Source of the DNA: Pseudophaeobacter sp. EL27
Lineage (GTDB): Bacteria > Pseudomonadota > Alphaproteobacteria > Rhodobacterales > Rhodobacteraceae
DNA: 64,000 nt
Direction: 5' to 3'
Assembly (NCBI RefSeq): GCF_900313025.1
Contig: NZ_OMPQ01000009.1
Location: 736,789 to 800,788, forward strand
A program made the position numbers and the translations under genes. Positions 42,547 through 52,264 of the stretch are shown one piece after another. Position 1 is the first letter of the stretch, and every line of letters starts with the position of its first letter. The notes under the pieces are model-generated. The model was given only the letters and a program-made list of their open reading frames with translations. It made no database searches and was not told where the DNA came from.

Positions 42547-44206
42547 AAAGTTCAGAATTCGTCGCAACCCTGCCTCTCCAGATGCCGGGTCCGGAGGCGA
42601 GGCCGCAGCAGCGCGCCCGGTGCCTGCCCCCGATGCCCACAGCAGCGCAGGCGCGGCCAGTGCCTCGGCGCAGCAACAGCCCCCCGCCGCGGCACCAGCC
42701 GAGGAGGCCGGCACCAAGCCTGAACAGCCCCGGTCCGGACAGGTGAGCTCGGCGCGTGAAACCCGCCTTGAAACAGATATCGACGCCATCCGCCAAGAGG
42801 GGCTCACCGGGCGCCAGCTGCGCATGGCGCGGCGCGTGGCACAAAAACACGACCTACCCGCCACTTCAGATTTTGACGCGGTGCGTCTGCTGCGGGAAAA
42901 GGGTATCGACCCGTTCAAACGCGCCAACATGCTGGAACTGGTGGTGCCGCAAAACAAGGCACAGCCCGACAACACGCCAGCTGTCGGCAACAATGTGCAA
43001 TTGCCTCAGACAGTGCCGGCCGCAAAGACCAATCTGCCCTCAACCGAGCTCAGCCCTGCCGAGCGGCGCCAGCGCGAAATTTCCGAAATTCAGCGCGACA
43101 TCGCCGGACGCCGCCGCCGCAAGCTCGTTCTGCTGATGGCCCGTCTGGGCTTCTTTGTCATGTTGCCCACCCTTATCACCGGCTATTTCTTTTATGCCGT
43201 GGCAACCCCGATGTATGCGACCAAATCCGAATTCCTGGTGCTCAAGGCCGATGGCGCGGGCGCGGTCAGCGGCTTGTTGAGCGGTACCCAGTTTGCCACC
43301 AGCCAGGATTCCATCGCGGTACAGGGCTATCTGCAGTCAAAAGTCGCCATGTTGCGGCTGGACGAAGAGATGGGATTCAAGTCCCATTTCACCCAAGACT
43401 GGATCGATCCCATTCAGCGGCTTGATCCCAATCCTACCAATGAAGAGGCCTACAAGACCTACAAGCGAAACGTCAAAATCGGCTACGACCCAACCGAAGG
43501 CGTGGTGCGCATGGAAGTTTCCGCCGCCGATCCCGAAGTCTCTGCCGAGTTTTCCCGTCGTCTGATCAGCTATGCTCAGGATGAGGTAAACCACCTCTCC
43601 GAGCAAAAGCGCTCTGATCAGGTCAGCGAATCCGAGGCCGCCTTGGAACTGGCCGAAGGCAAACGCCGTGAAGCACAGCGGCATCTGGTGGAGTTGCAAC
43701 AGGACGGCATGGTGCTGGACCCGGAAGGGGTAATTGTCTCCCTGCGTTCGCAGATCAATACCTTTGAGGTACAGCTGCAGCAAAAAGAGCTGGAACTGGC
43801 AGCCTTGCTGGACAACACCCGCCCCAACCGTGCCAAGGTCGCCGGGGTCGAGGCCGACGTCAGCCGCCTGAAAGCAGTTATCGAACGGCTGAATGACCGG
43901 ATGACCGATGCCTCCGAAGGCGAAAATTCGCTTGCCAATCATCGGGTGCAAATTCAGATGGCTCAGGCTGATCTCGCCACCCGCGATTTGATGCTGCAAT
44001 CGGCTTTGCAGCAAGTGGAATCCACCCGCATGGAGGCCAACCGTCAGGTCCGCTACCTAACCACCGCCGTGGCCCCCGTTGCCAGCGAAGAACCCACCTA
44101 TCCGCGCAAGTTCGAAAATACGATTTTGGCATTCCTGATCTTTTCCGGTATCTACCTGTTGTGTTCACTCACAGCATCCATTCTCCGGGAACAGGTTTCG
44201 TCGTAA
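42524..44206 (+). CDS. kpsE: KpsE-like capsule export membrane protein with a long N-terminal extension
   Basis: A 560-residue polysaccharide co-polymerase/export protein. Residues 1-75 are an Ala/Pro/Ser-rich tail. Residues 78-145 form a helical domain (RLETDIDAIRQEGLTGRQLR, FDAVRLLREKGIDPFKRAN). TM1 is about 201-223, a periplasmic coiled coil covers about 355-480, and TM2 is about 533-553 (TILAFLIFSGIYLLCSLTA). E. coli KpsE is about 380 residues, so this form has about 190 extra cytoplasmic residues. The start at 42524 lies inside the end of kpsT, which suggests translational coupling. It works with KpsT in capsule transport. Confidence 0.87.
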   Translation: MTIKPKAKKFRIRRNPASPDAGSGGEAAAARPVPAPDAHSSAGAASASAQQQPPAAAPAEEAGTKPEQPRSGQVSSARETRLETDIDAIRQEGLTGRQLRMARRVAQKHDLPATSDFDAVRLLREKGIDPFKRANMLELVVPQNKAQPDNTPAVGNNVQLPQTVPAAKTNLPSTELSPAERRQREISEIQRDIAGRRRRKLVLLMARLGFFVMLPTLITGYFFYAVATPMYATKSEFLVLKADGAGAVSGLLSGTQFATSQDSIAVQGYLQSKVAMLRLDEEMGFKSHFTQDWIDPIQRLDPNPTNEEAYKTYKRNVKIGYDPTEGVVRMEVSAADPEVSAEFSRRLISYAQDEVNHLSEQKRSDQVSESEAALELAEGKRREAQRHLVELQQDGMVLDPEGVIVSLRSQINTFEVQLQQKELELAALLDNTRPNRAKVAGVEADVSRLKAVIERLNDRMTDASEGENSLANHRVQIQMAQADLATRDLMLQSALQQVESTRMEANRQVRYLTTAVAPVASEEPTYPRKFENTILAFLIFSGIYLLCSLTASILREQVSS

Positions 44207-44209
44207 GTC

Positions 44210-45043
44210 ATGAAAAACATCCAAGTCGCCAACCTCACCATTGGCAATGATCGCCCCCTGACCATTCTGGCTGGCCCCTGCCAGCTGGAGAGCGCCGATC
44301 ACGCGCAGATGATTGCAGGCACCCTGAAAGAAGCCTGCGACAAGGCCGGGGCGCAATATGTCTTCAAAGGTTCTTACGACAAGGCCAACCGTACCTCGAT
44401 CAATGCCAAACCGGCGCTGGGACTGGAAAAGGGCCTGGAGGTTCTGCAATCTGTCAAAGACAGCATCGGCGTGCCGGTGCTGACGGATATCCACGAGCCC
44501 GATCACTGCGCGCCTGTGGCCGACGTTGTCGACATCATGCAGATCCCGGCTTTCCTGTGCCGTCAGACGTCGCTCTTGCTGGCGGCAGGGCGCACAGGCG
44601 CGGTGATCAACGTCAAAAAGGGTCAGTTCCTGGCCCCTTGGGACATGCCCAATGTGGTGGCCAAGATCGCCAGCACCGGCAATGACCGCATCATGCTGAC
44701 CGAGCGCGGCGTCTCCTTTGGTTACAACCGTCTGGTGGTTGATATGCAAAGCCTGCCGGAGATGGCCCGCACTGGGTATCCGGTGGTGATGGATGCCACC
44801 CATGCGGTAGCGCAGCCCGGCGGGTTGGGCGGTGCCTCGGGCGGCCAGCGCGAATTTGCCCCGGTTCTGGCCCGCGCCGCTGTCGCCACCGGGATTGCGT
44901 CGGTGTTTATGGAGACCCATGAAGACCCGGACAATGCGCCCTGTGATGGCCCCAATATGATTTACCTGGATCAGATGCCCCAGCTCATTGAAACATTGAT
45001 GGCCTTTGACGCCCTCGCCAAAGCCAACCCCATTTCCATTTGA
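44210..45043 (+). CDS. kdsA: 3-deoxy-8-phosphooctulonate synthase (KDO-8-phosphate synthase)
   Basis: A 277-residue enzyme condensing arabinose-5-phosphate and PEP. Family marks: LAGPCQLESADHAQMIA at the N-terminus, the KGSYDKANRTS loop, VPVLTDIHEPDHCAPVADVVD, IPAFLCRQTSLLLAA, INVKKGQFLAPWDMPNVV and DATHAVAQPGG. Only 3 nt separate it from kpsE. KDO is needed for lipopolysaccharide and as the lipid linker of group 2-type capsules, so its place here suggests supply for capsule anchoring. Confidence 0.97.
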   Translation: MKNIQVANLTIGNDRPLTILAGPCQLESADHAQMIAGTLKEACDKAGAQYVFKGSYDKANRTSINAKPALGLEKGLEVLQSVKDSIGVPVLTDIHEPDHCAPVADVVDIMQIPAFLCRQTSLLLAAGRTGAVINVKKGQFLAPWDMPNVVAKIASTGNDRIMLTERGVSFGYNRLVVDMQSLPEMARTGYPVVMDATHAVAQPGGLGGASGGQREFAPVLARAAVATGIASVFMETHEDPDNAPCDGPNMIYLDQMPQLIETLMAFDALAKANPISI

Positions 45044-45065
45044 CCCTCAAAGGGACTTTTTAAAG

Positions 45066-46562
45066 ATGAAAAAGACAAGCTCCCCGGTGCAGCCAAACAC
45101 CTGGAAATTTTTGCGTGACCCGATGATCACTCCCACCGGCTTTCGTGAGTATGACGCCCGCTGGAAATATCCCGAAGAGATCAACCTGCCCGGCATGACC
45201 GCTCTGGGCCTTGGGCTGGGTACCCAGATGCACCGCCGTGGCATTGATCCCGTCATTGCTGTGGCCAATGACTACCGTGATTATTCTCTGGCGATCAAAC
45301 AGGCGGTGATCCTTGGCTTGATGCAGGCCGGGATCCAGGTCAAGGATATCGGCCCGGCCGTGTCGCCCATGGCCTATTTTGCCCAGTTCCACCTGGATGT
45401 GCCTGCGGTGGCGATGATCACAGCCAGCCACAACCCCAACGGCTGGACCGGTGTCAAAATGGGTTTTGAACGCCCGCTGACCCACGGCCCCGACGAGATG
45501 TCCGAGCTGCGCGACATCGTGCTCAATGGCGAAGGCGAGCCTCGTTCCGGCGGCTCTTACGAGTTTGTTGATGGTGTCAAAGAAGCCTATCTCGACGATC
45601 TGGTCGGCGATTTCAAAATGACCCGCAAGCTCAAGGTAGTCTGCGCCACCGGCAATGGCACCGCCTCGGCCTTTGGCCCCGAGCTGTTTGAGCGCATCGG
45701 CGTCGAGGTCGTCCCCAGCCACAACGAGCTCGACTACACTTTCCCGCACTACAACCCCAACCCCGAAGCCATGGAAATGCTGCACGACATGTCGGCCAGC
45801 GTCAAAGCCTCGGGCGCCGATATGGCGCTGGGATTTGACGGTGACGGTGATCGCTGCGGCGTGGTGGATGACGAAGGCGAAGAGATCTTTGCCGATAAGG
45901 TGGGCGTCATAATGGCCCGCGATCTCAGCAAGCTCTACCCCAATGCCACCTTTGTGGCGGATGTGAAATCCACCGGGCTCTTTGCCTCCGACCCCGAGCT
46001 GCAGAAAAACGGTGTCACCGCTGACTATTGGAAGACCGGCCACAGCCATATGAAACGCCGGGTGAAAGAAATCGGCGCTCTGGCGGGCTTTGAAAAATCC
46101 GGCCATTACTTCTTGGCCGAACCCGTAGGGCGCGGCTACGACTGTGGCATGCGCGTTGCCGTCGAGATCTGCAAGCTGATGGAGCGCAACCCAGACATGT
46201 CGATGTCCGACCTGCGCAAGGCCCTGCCAAAAACCTGGTCGACCCCCACCATGTCGCCCTATTGCGCTGACACCGAAAAATACACTGTGCTAGAGCGCCT
46301 GGTCGAAAAACTGGTCGCCAAACATCAGGCCGGTGAGACACTGGCAGGTCGTGCCATCAAGGAAGTTGTGACGGTGAACGGCGCGCGCGTCATCCTCGAC
46401 AATGGCTCCTGGGGCCTGGTGCGCGCCTCTTCCAATACGCCAAATCTGGTGGTTGTCTGCGAAAGCTCGGAAAGTGAAGCAGAGATGCGCGCCATCTTTG
46501 CCGATATCGACGCCGTGATCCGCACCGAGCCGCTTGTTGGCGACTACGATCAGACCATCTGA
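45066..46562 (+). CDS. Phosphomannomutase/phosphoglucomutase
   Basis: A 498-residue alpha-D-phosphohexomutase. The phosphoserine loop is MITASHNPNGWTGVK, the metal loop LGFDGDGDRCGVV, the sugar-binding part FEKSGHYFLAEPVGRGYDCG, and the phosphate-binding C-terminus VRASSNTPNLVV. It converts mannose-6-P or glucose-6-P to the 1-phosphate for nucleotide-sugar formation. It lies 22 nt after kdsA and is the last gene of the capsule-type operon before the terminator at 46613. The start at 46 kb-side is normal; which sugar is preferred cannot be told. Confidence 0.95.
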   Translation: MKKTSSPVQPNTWKFLRDPMITPTGFREYDARWKYPEEINLPGMTALGLGLGTQMHRRGIDPVIAVANDYRDYSLAIKQAVILGLMQAGIQVKDIGPAVSPMAYFAQFHLDVPAVAMITASHNPNGWTGVKMGFERPLTHGPDEMSELRDIVLNGEGEPRSGGSYEFVDGVKEAYLDDLVGDFKMTRKLKVVCATGNGTASAFGPELFERIGVEVVPSHNELDYTFPHYNPNPEAMEMLHDMSASVKASGADMALGFDGDGDRCGVVDDEGEEIFADKVGVIMARDLSKLYPNATFVADVKSTGLFASDPELQKNGVTADYWKTGHSHMKRRVKEIGALAGFEKSGHYFLAEPVGRGYDCGMRVAVEICKLMERNPDMSMSDLRKALPKTWSTPTMSPYCADTEKYTVLERLVEKLVAKHQAGETLAGRAIKEVVTVNGARVILDNGSWGLVRASSNTPNLVVVCESSESEAEMRAIFADIDAVIRTEPLVGDYDQTI

Positions 46563-46612
46563 TCTGGCTGATCCTGTTAAAATGGTTTCCCCTGCCTTGC
46601 GGCAGGCGACCC

Positions 46613-46638
46613 GGGCCCGCCTATCGGCGGGCCCTTTT
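46613..46638 (+). terminator. Terminator of the kps operon
   Basis: GGGCCCGCC (46613-46621), TATC loop, GGCGGGCCC (46626-46634), then TTTTCT. A second small hairpin (CCTGCC/GGCAGG) lies just before it at about 46591-46606. Confidence 0.85.
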
Positions 46639-46650
46639 CTACACAGACCT

Positions 46651-46768
46651 GTCTCGCCGAGAGGCGAGCCAATTGGGTTGCGCACACAGTTACTTTTCGA
46701 GCACGAGGCACTCGTGTGGCAGAGCTCTCTTTCGTTCAAACCAGTCTCGCCCTCCGGGCGAGCCAATT
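46651..46768. repeat. Two hairpins with the same arms and conserved CCAATT tail
   Basis: GTCTCGCC-loop-GGCGAGCCAATT occurs at 46651-46674 (loop GAGA) and again at about 46744-46768 (loop CTCCG). The arms and tail are identical, the loops differ. Between them is a smaller CACGAG/CTCGTG palindrome near 46705. The set lies between the kps terminator and the convergent AsmA gene. Confidence 0.6.
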
Positions 46769-46806
46769 TGACAAGAGAGCCCTACCAGGACCGGGTCAAT
46801 CCGATC

Positions 46807-48744
46807 TCAGTTGCCCTGCAACAATCGCAAAAGCTGATCTTTGGCCTCTTGCTCGATGCGGTCCCTGATCACCTCATTCAGATCCTGTTCCGGTGCAATC
46901 TCCACCTCCAGCTCCTCGCTGAGTTTTTCAATCACCCGGTCCTTGGCCTCTTGCTCGACAGCGTCAATTTCCGGCTGCAGGGCATTTTTGAGATCAGGGC
47001 GGATCTTGGGGTCTGCCCAGGGGCCGGTGATCAGCACGGGAATGGTCAACCCTGCCACCCCATTGAGACCGGAAATCGTCGGTGCAAACCGGTAGTCCAG
47101 ATCCTGCGCGCCAAGCCCGATCCGCCCGGCGCCATCCGCCCGAATGCCTTTCAACGTCACCAGCAGATCATCGTTCAGCAGATTGCCCTTTTCCAACACA
47201 TAGCTCGCCGACAGTGTCTCAAACACCGTACTGCCGCCATTGCCCTGCCCCGAACGCATCAGTTTCTCCAGATCAAAGCCGGTAAAGAAGCCCTTGTTGA
47301 TCTCCAACCAGCCCTTTCCCGACAGCGAGCGCATCAGCGCATCCAGATTACCGCCCGAGGCCAAGAATTCCAGCTCCCCCAATGTCTCCCCATTCAGCCG
47401 ATCATATCCGGCCACCTGCCCCATGGCCTTCTCCAGGCGGATGCCATTGAAACTCAGCTTGCCCCCGGCGGAAAACCCGTTGCGGTTATTGGCAACCACC
47501 TGTCCCTGCACCTGGCCGCCAAATAACGCTGCGGGCTGAAACTTCAGCACTGCCCGTGAACGGTCTAGGCTCAAGGAGAGTTTGCTGGCACCAAACTCGT
47601 AACCCGCCGCCGAGAGGCTGTCGAAACTCAGCACTGCGGTGCCATTGGCCAGTGCCAATGCGGACGCATCAATCGGCGCCTTTGACCAGCCAGCATCCGC
47701 CTGTCCTGTGGCTTCGCCCCCCCCGGAAGGCGCAGCAGAGCTCAACCCGGGCACCTTCAAATGCCCGCCATTCAGCTGGGCCGTGAATTGTGGCACCTCC
47801 GAGAGGGCAATATCCACCCCACCCTCCAGTTTGTTGCCATCCAGATCCAGTGCCATATCCCGCAGCGCCAGACGCCCATCCGTGGTATAGGTGGCATCAG
47901 CACCAATCACCAAGGCCTGCCCCAGCCCCTGTGGCAGGGCAATCCCGCTCTGACCAAAACCCGTCAAAAAGGTTTCCGTATCGGTGGTCTTAGCCGTGAC
48001 CCGCCCGGTCGCCGCCCCAGTAAGATCAGCGCGCCCGTCAAAGCGCAGGAAACCACCCTCAGCCGTAACCGAGGCCCCGACCGAGGCAACCTCCCCGTTC
48101 AGGAAGGCCGCAAAACTGCCCACCTCGGCCTGCACCTGCAAGGGCGCCCCGGCAGGTCTGACGGTCAGATCCACGTTCACCGTGCCACTGGGATCCGGCC
48201 AGCGCAGAACCATATCAACCTGAGACATTTCCACCGGCGTGCCCTGATGCGGCTGATAGCGCAGGGAGGCCCCGGTCAGGGTCAGCTTTTCAATACTGAT
48301 CGGCAGCACCGCCGCCTGGTTTTCCGGCGCAACAGCTGTCGGGTTGCTCTCAGCCTCTGTCCCTCCGAGCACCCAATTGCCCTGACCCTGGGCATTTTCC
48401 GACAGGTTCAGATGCGGCAGCAGGGCCGAGACCTCGGTCACCCGCACCTTGCCCCGCAGCAGATCCGCCGCAGAGATGCCAATCGACAGGCGCTCCGCCG
48501 TTAACATCGGCTCAGGGCCGGCCCAATCGGCATTGGACAGCGCCACCCCATCGGATTTCACCCCCAGCACCGGCCAAAGGGTAAAGCGTACCTTGCCGTG
48601 AAACGTTAGCTTGCGCCCGGTCTGGGCCTCGATCTGATCGGCTGCCAGCCCCGCCACCTTCTCACCCGGCAGCATGAACAACACCATAAGCAAAACCGCC
48701 AGCGTCGCGACCACTGCCCCCAAGATCCGCAAAATCAGCTTCAT
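46807..48744 (-). CDS. AsmA-family protein
   Basis: A 645-residue envelope protein. One N-terminal membrane anchor (MKLILRILGAVVATLAVLLM) is followed by the AsmA start GRKLTFHGKVRFTLWPVLGVK, a long beta-rich repeat body, and the AsmA-C region near GEQLGELEFLASGGNL and RSLSGKGWLEINKGFFTGFDLEKL. Members bridge inner and outer membranes in lipid homeostasis. AGGAGG 9 nt before 48744 sets the start. It converges on the kps operon. Confidence 0.9.
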   Translation of the reverse strand: MKLILRILGAVVATLAVLLMVLFMLPGEKVAGLAADQIEAQTGRKLTFHGKVRFTLWPVLGVKSDGVALSNADWAGPEPMLTAERLSIGISAADLLRGKVRVTEVSALLPHLNLSENAQGQGNWVLGGTEAESNPTAVAPENQAAVLPISIEKLTLTGASLRYQPHQGTPVEMSQVDMVLRWPDPSGTVNVDLTVRPAGAPLQVQAEVGSFAAFLNGEVASVGASVTAEGGFLRFDGRADLTGAATGRVTAKTTDTETFLTGFGQSGIALPQGLGQALVIGADATYTTDGRLALRDMALDLDGNKLEGGVDIALSEVPQFTAQLNGGHLKVPGLSSAAPSGGGEATGQADAGWSKAPIDASALALANGTAVLSFDSLSAAGYEFGASKLSLSLDRSRAVLKFQPAALFGGQVQGQVVANNRNGFSAGGKLSFNGIRLEKAMGQVAGYDRLNGETLGELEFLASGGNLDALMRSLSGKGWLEINKGFFTGFDLEKLMRSGQGNGGSTVFETLSASYVLEKGNLLNDDLLVTLKGIRADGAGRIGLGAQDLDYRFAPTISGLNGVAGLTIPVLITGPWADPKIRPDLKNALQPEIDAVEQEAKDRVIEKLSEELEVEIAPEQDLNEVIRDRIEQEAKDQLLRLLQGN

Positions 48745-48851
48745 CTGCCCAATCCTCCTGTCTTTCCCCATGGCTTTAGGGGCTTAACACCAGCTTAGCC
48801 AGTCCGTGACTGGGTGCAATGCTTGACTGAGCCAAGCCATCCCCAAGCCCC

Positions 48852-50420
48852 CTAACGCAGCCGGAACCGCTGCCGCAGCCCAAGGCCGAGAAAGAACAAC
48901 AGCGGCAGGCTGGCGACGGTCTGGAAACCTGCTACGAACTTCAGGAATGGAGGCAGCTCATTGAGCTGACCACCAAAATACACTCGACCAAATCCAAACA
49001 CAGGAAACAGATTGGAAAAACTCAATCCAAGCGCAGTCCAGTCATTTGCACTCTCAAACAATCCTGAATGGTCTACCACGAAATGTGCGGAAAAAAATGC
49101 GACACCAACAAACCAAACCCCAAAGAGAAACCAGAAGGGGCGTGCAATGGAATGGCCATAATCGGAGAACAGCCCAAAGAGCAAGTAAGGCAACCGCTGC
49201 CAGATCGAGCCGATCTGCCCCGCAAAGTGCATTTCCTTGCGGAAGAAGAAGTGTTCGTCTTCGGAAAGACTTTGTTTTGCCAGGATGTGGCGGATGGTTG
49301 AGCAGGTCTCCTTTGCGATGTTCAAAGGCTGCTCGGTCCTAGCAGGCCAGTAAGTTTCGCCTTTCTCATCAACAGTGAACTTTGTTCGCTCATGCAATAT
49401 GGCATCTTCAAAGACTGGATAGAGGGTCTCAAATTTTGCTCCTCGGAAATTTGCAGGCTTGTCGAACACGGCTTCGGAAAAATTCGGCGCAAATCTGGGC
49501 TCCTTGGAAAGAAACTCGGCTCTATTGAAAGCAACGACTCCATGAAAGAGTGCTGCCCGAAACGATACAGCAGATTCAAAGATCGCTGACGATAGGGTCA
49601 AGCTTTTGTCAAAAACTGCCGCATCGAAATAGATGTCTTTTTTGAACTCAGTAGCTCCAAAATTTGCCTTCTCTGCAAAGGCTACGTTTTGAAAGATAAC
49701 CGGATGAAAGAAGCAAGATGACGAAAACTCTGCTCTCCCTGAGAACTTTGCATTTTGGAAATCTGTCCGACCTGATCGTTTGTCCTGCGACCCAAAATGA
49801 ACACAGCTAAACTCAGCCAGTTTTTCGAACTCGCTTGAACGGAAGTTGATTAAGCCATTGAAGTGCACGTACTTGAAATTTACTATACCCTTGAAAACCA
49901 CCTCTTGAGAAGACAGCCCACATTTCACCTGGGCGCCAGATACATATAGGTCACCCTCAAACACCGCTCCAGATAGATCCAAGTGCTCTTCAAAGACAGA
50001 AGCATGAAGGTTGAGACCGCCTCGAAAGCAGAACTCAGCTAACTTTACAGAACGTCGAAATTCGCATTCACGCAAGCTTGGTTGTCTTTTGAGGTCAGGA
50101 AATCCTGGGTACATGAAATTTCCACTGTTTCGGAATTTCATTTCCTGTTCATGTTTCTCTTTAATATCTCGGAATGATAGGATCCCTTGCTGTGGTGAAC
50201 TCTCATTGTAGACAAGCCTTTCATGATCCCGATCACTGTTTACTTCAGCACGATCGAGAAAGTTCCAAAGATCGCGGTTCTTCTTCCAGACTTCCAAATC
50301 CTGGAGGTTATCTTTGTCCTCCTGCTCTCCAAACAGTGTCATCAGCACATACCAGGGGTTCTCATTGGCAAGCTTCAGTTTGGACCTTGGCACGTTCTGC
50401 GCCTCACTCTCGTCTCGCAT
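48852..50420 (-). CDS. Pentapeptide-repeat protein with C-terminal membrane domain
   Basis: A 522-residue protein. Residues 100-320 form pentapeptide-type repeats with Phe every 5-10 positions ([39 protein letters not shown]), giving a right-handed beta-helix. Residues about 425-515 hold two or three membrane helices ([20 protein letters not shown], then [12 protein letters not shown]). The N-terminal 95 residues are charged. The DNA is visibly AT-richer than that of rimO or the AsmA gene. Repeat proteins with this layout are known in membranes but have no shared function. It is divergent from rimO, with the repeat copy between them. Origin by transfer is likely; role unknown. Confidence 0.75.
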   Translation of the reverse strand: MRDESEAQNVPRSKLKLANENPWYVLMTLFGEQEDKDNLQDLEVWKKNRDLWNFLDRAEVNSDRDHERLVYNESSPQQGILSFRDIKEKHEQEMKFRNSGNFMYPGFPDLKRQPSLRECEFRRSVKLAEFCFRGGLNLHASVFEEHLDLSGAVFEGDLYVSGAQVKCGLSSQEVVFKGIVNFKYVHFNGLINFRSSEFEKLAEFSCVHFGSQDKRSGRTDFQNAKFSGRAEFSSSCFFHPVIFQNVAFAEKANFGATEFKKDIYFDAAVFDKSLTLSSAIFESAVSFRAALFHGVVAFNRAEFLSKEPRFAPNFSEAVFDKPANFRGAKFETLYPVFEDAILHERTKFTVDEKGETYWPARTEQPLNIAKETCSTIRHILAKQSLSEDEHFFFRKEMHFAGQIGSIWQRLPYLLFGLFSDYGHSIARPFWFLFGVWFVGVAFFSAHFVVDHSGLFESANDWTALGLSFSNLFPVFGFGRVYFGGQLNELPPFLKFVAGFQTVASLPLLFFLGLGLRQRFRLR

Positions 50421-50523
50421 CTGTGGGTCTCGTCCTCAAAATCACTTTGGTTCAGCCTATGAGGTTCCACTGCTACCGTGCAACTTGCAACTTAGGGCAG
50501 CGCTTGACCTTGGGGAGGCGAGT

Positions 50524-50572
50524 AGCGCCTTCCAGGGGGAAGGTCAGGCGCTGCCCGGCCTGTTGGCCGGGC
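50524..50572 (+). repeat. Two-hairpin dispersed repeat, GGAAGG/GCCCGGCC variant
   Basis: Hairpin 1: CCTTCC (50528-50533), AGGG, GGAAGG (50538-50543), enclosed by AGCGC and GCGCT. Hairpin 2: GCCCGGCC (50553-50560), TGTT, GGCCGGGC (50565-50572). Both stems differ in sequence from the 20078 copy but pair fully. It sits in the divergent gap between the pentapeptide gene and rimO. Confidence 0.8.
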
Positions 50573-50689
50573 GGGAAGCTTGCAGCAGCCACCAAATCAC
50601 AGGAGGGTCTACAGGTGCCGCACAAGCGGGAAAGGCCAGGAACTGCCGTTTTTCTTGCCTCCTCGCGCATTCCTGCTATATGCGCGATC

Positions 50690-52096
50690 ATGACCAGCAA
50701 TCCGCCAGAACTCCGCCCCGACCTCGCCCCCAAAGCCCTGATGGGGGATACCCCGCGCGCAGGCCAGCCAACCCTTGGCATGGTCTCGCTTGGTTGCCCC
50801 AAGGCCTTGGTGGATTCTGAGCGCATCCTCACCCGGCTGAGGGCCGAGGGCTATGGCATCTCGCCCGATTACGCCGGGGCTGATGCGGTGATCGTCAACA
50901 CCTGTGGGTTCCTCGACAGTGCCAAGGCCGAAAGCCTGGAGGCCATTGGTGAGGCGCTGAAGGAAAACGGCAAGGTCATCGTCACCGGCTGCCTCGGCGC
51001 CGAGCCGGATTACATCCGCGAGCATCACCCGCGTATCCTCGCCGTTACCGGCCCGCACCAATATGAGCAGGTGCTGGATGCGGTCCATGCTGCTGTGCCC
51101 GCCGACCCGAACCCGTTTATTGATCTGCTGCCAGCCACCGGCGTGCAACTGACCCCGCGCCATTTCAGCTATCTGAAGATCTCAGAAGGCTGCAATCACA
51201 AGTGCAAGTTCTGCATCATCCCCGATATGCGCGGCAAGCTGGCCTCGCGGCCCGCCCATGCGGTGCTGCGCGAGGCGGACAAGCTGGTCAAGGCCGGGGT
51301 CAAGGAACTCCTGGTGATCAGCCAGGATACCTCGGCCTATGGGCTGGACCGCAAATATGACGTGAACCCCTGGAACGCAGGCGAGGTACGCAGCCATATT
51401 CTGGATCTCAGCCGCGAGCTGGGCAGGCTGGCCCCGGCGGATGAGCTGTGGATCCGGCTGCACTATGTCTACCCCTACCCGCATGTGCGCGAGCTGATCC
51501 CGCTGATGGCCGATCCCGACAATGCGCTGCTGCCCTATATGGACATCCCCTTCCAGCATTCGCACCCCGATGTGCTGAAACGCATGGCGCGCCCCGCCCA
51601 TACCGCCAAGACCCTGACCGAGATCGCCGCCTGGCGCGAGATCTGCCCCGATATCACCCTGCGCTCGACATTCATCGTCGGCTACCCCGGCGAGACAGAG
51701 GCCGAGTTCCAGCACCTGCTGGACTGGATGGATGAGGCCCAGCTGGATCGGGTGGGCTGTTTCAAGTACGAAAACGTCGATGGTGCGCGCTCCAATGCCC
51801 TGCCCGATCATGTGGCGGAAGAGGTCAAGCAAGAGCGCTGGGAACGGTTTATGGAGAAGGCCCAGGCCATTTCCGAGGCCAAGCTGCAGGCCAAGGTTGG
51901 CCAAGTGATGCAGGTCATTGTTGATGACATCGACGAGGACGGCATCGCCACCTGCCGCACCAAGGCCGACGCGCCCGAGATCGACGGCAACCTGTTCATT
52001 GATGAGGGCACTGACGCATTGCAGGTCGGCGATCTGGTCACCGTAGAAGTGGACGAGGCCGGCGATTATGATCTGTGGGGGCGTGTGGCGTCCTAG
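50690..52096 (+). CDS. rimO: Ribosomal protein S12 methylthiotransferase RimO
   Basis: A 468-residue radical-SAM enzyme that methylthiolates Asp88/89 of ribosomal protein uS12. The N-terminal UPF0004 domain has [20 protein letters not shown] and [13 protein letters not shown] (first-cluster cysteines, with [13 protein letters not shown]). The radical-SAM motif is [20 protein letters not shown] near residue 165, and the TRAM domain lies at the C-terminus ([20 protein letters not shown]). The start at 50690 gives the normal length. Orphan genes flank it on both sides, and a hairpin starts on its stop codon. Confidence 0.96.
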   Translation: MTSNPPELRPDLAPKALMGDTPRAGQPTLGMVSLGCPKALVDSERILTRLRAEGYGISPDYAGADAVIVNTCGFLDSAKAESLEAIGEALKENGKVIVTGCLGAEPDYIREHHPRILAVTGPHQYEQVLDAVHAAVPADPNPFIDLLPATGVQLTPRHFSYLKISEGCNHKCKFCIIPDMRGKLASRPAHAVLREADKLVKAGVKELLVISQDTSAYGLDRKYDVNPWNAGEVRSHILDLSRELGRLAPADELWIRLHYVYPYPHVRELIPLMADPDNALLPYMDIPFQHSHPDVLKRMARPAHTAKTLTEIAAWREICPDITLRSTFIVGYPGETEAEFQHLLDWMDEAQLDRVGCFKYENVDGARSNALPDHVAEEVKQERWERFMEKAQAISEAKLQAKVGQVMQVIVDDIDEDGIATCRTKADAPEIDGNLFIDEGTDALQVGDLVTVEVDEAGDYDLWGRVAS

Positions 52097-52118
52097 AAAT
52101 GATCCGGGGGATCATTTC
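52096..52118 (+). terminator. Hairpin overlapping the rimO stop codon
   Basis: GAAATGATCC and GGATCATTTC form a perfect 10-bp stem with a GGG loop; the first base is the last base of the rimO stop codon. It works as an RNA 3'-end or terminator-like structure and has a sister copy at 52147. Confidence 0.6.
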
Positions 52119-52146
52119 AGCCACACGCGGGCGGAGCCCCGGCCAC

Positions 52147-52167
52147 AAACGATCCGGGGGATCGTTT
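52147..52167 (+). repeat. Second copy of the GATCC-GGG-GGATC hairpin
   Basis: AAACGATCC and GGATCGTTT form a perfect 9-bp stem with a GGG loop. One T:A pair of the first copy is C:G here, so pairing is preserved. Each copy is followed by a GG(G/A)CGGAGCCC block, giving a tandem unit of about 50 nt. Confidence 0.65.
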
Positions 52168-52264
52168 CCCGAGTTTACGGACGGAGCCCTAACCTACCAG
52201 CTCAGATCCCCCCTTCCCCGTATCTCGCCCCCTCCGCCCGGACCGAGGGGAGGAAGCAAAGCAC

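Noticed and set aside
45060-46106. 348-codon minus-strand frame opposite the phosphomannomutase
   Set aside because: Antisense to a confident gene with intact catalytic motifs; no family resemblance.
46534-47526. 330-codon plus-strand frame opposite the AsmA gene
   Set aside because: Antisense to AsmA and reads through the kps terminator and hairpin repeats.
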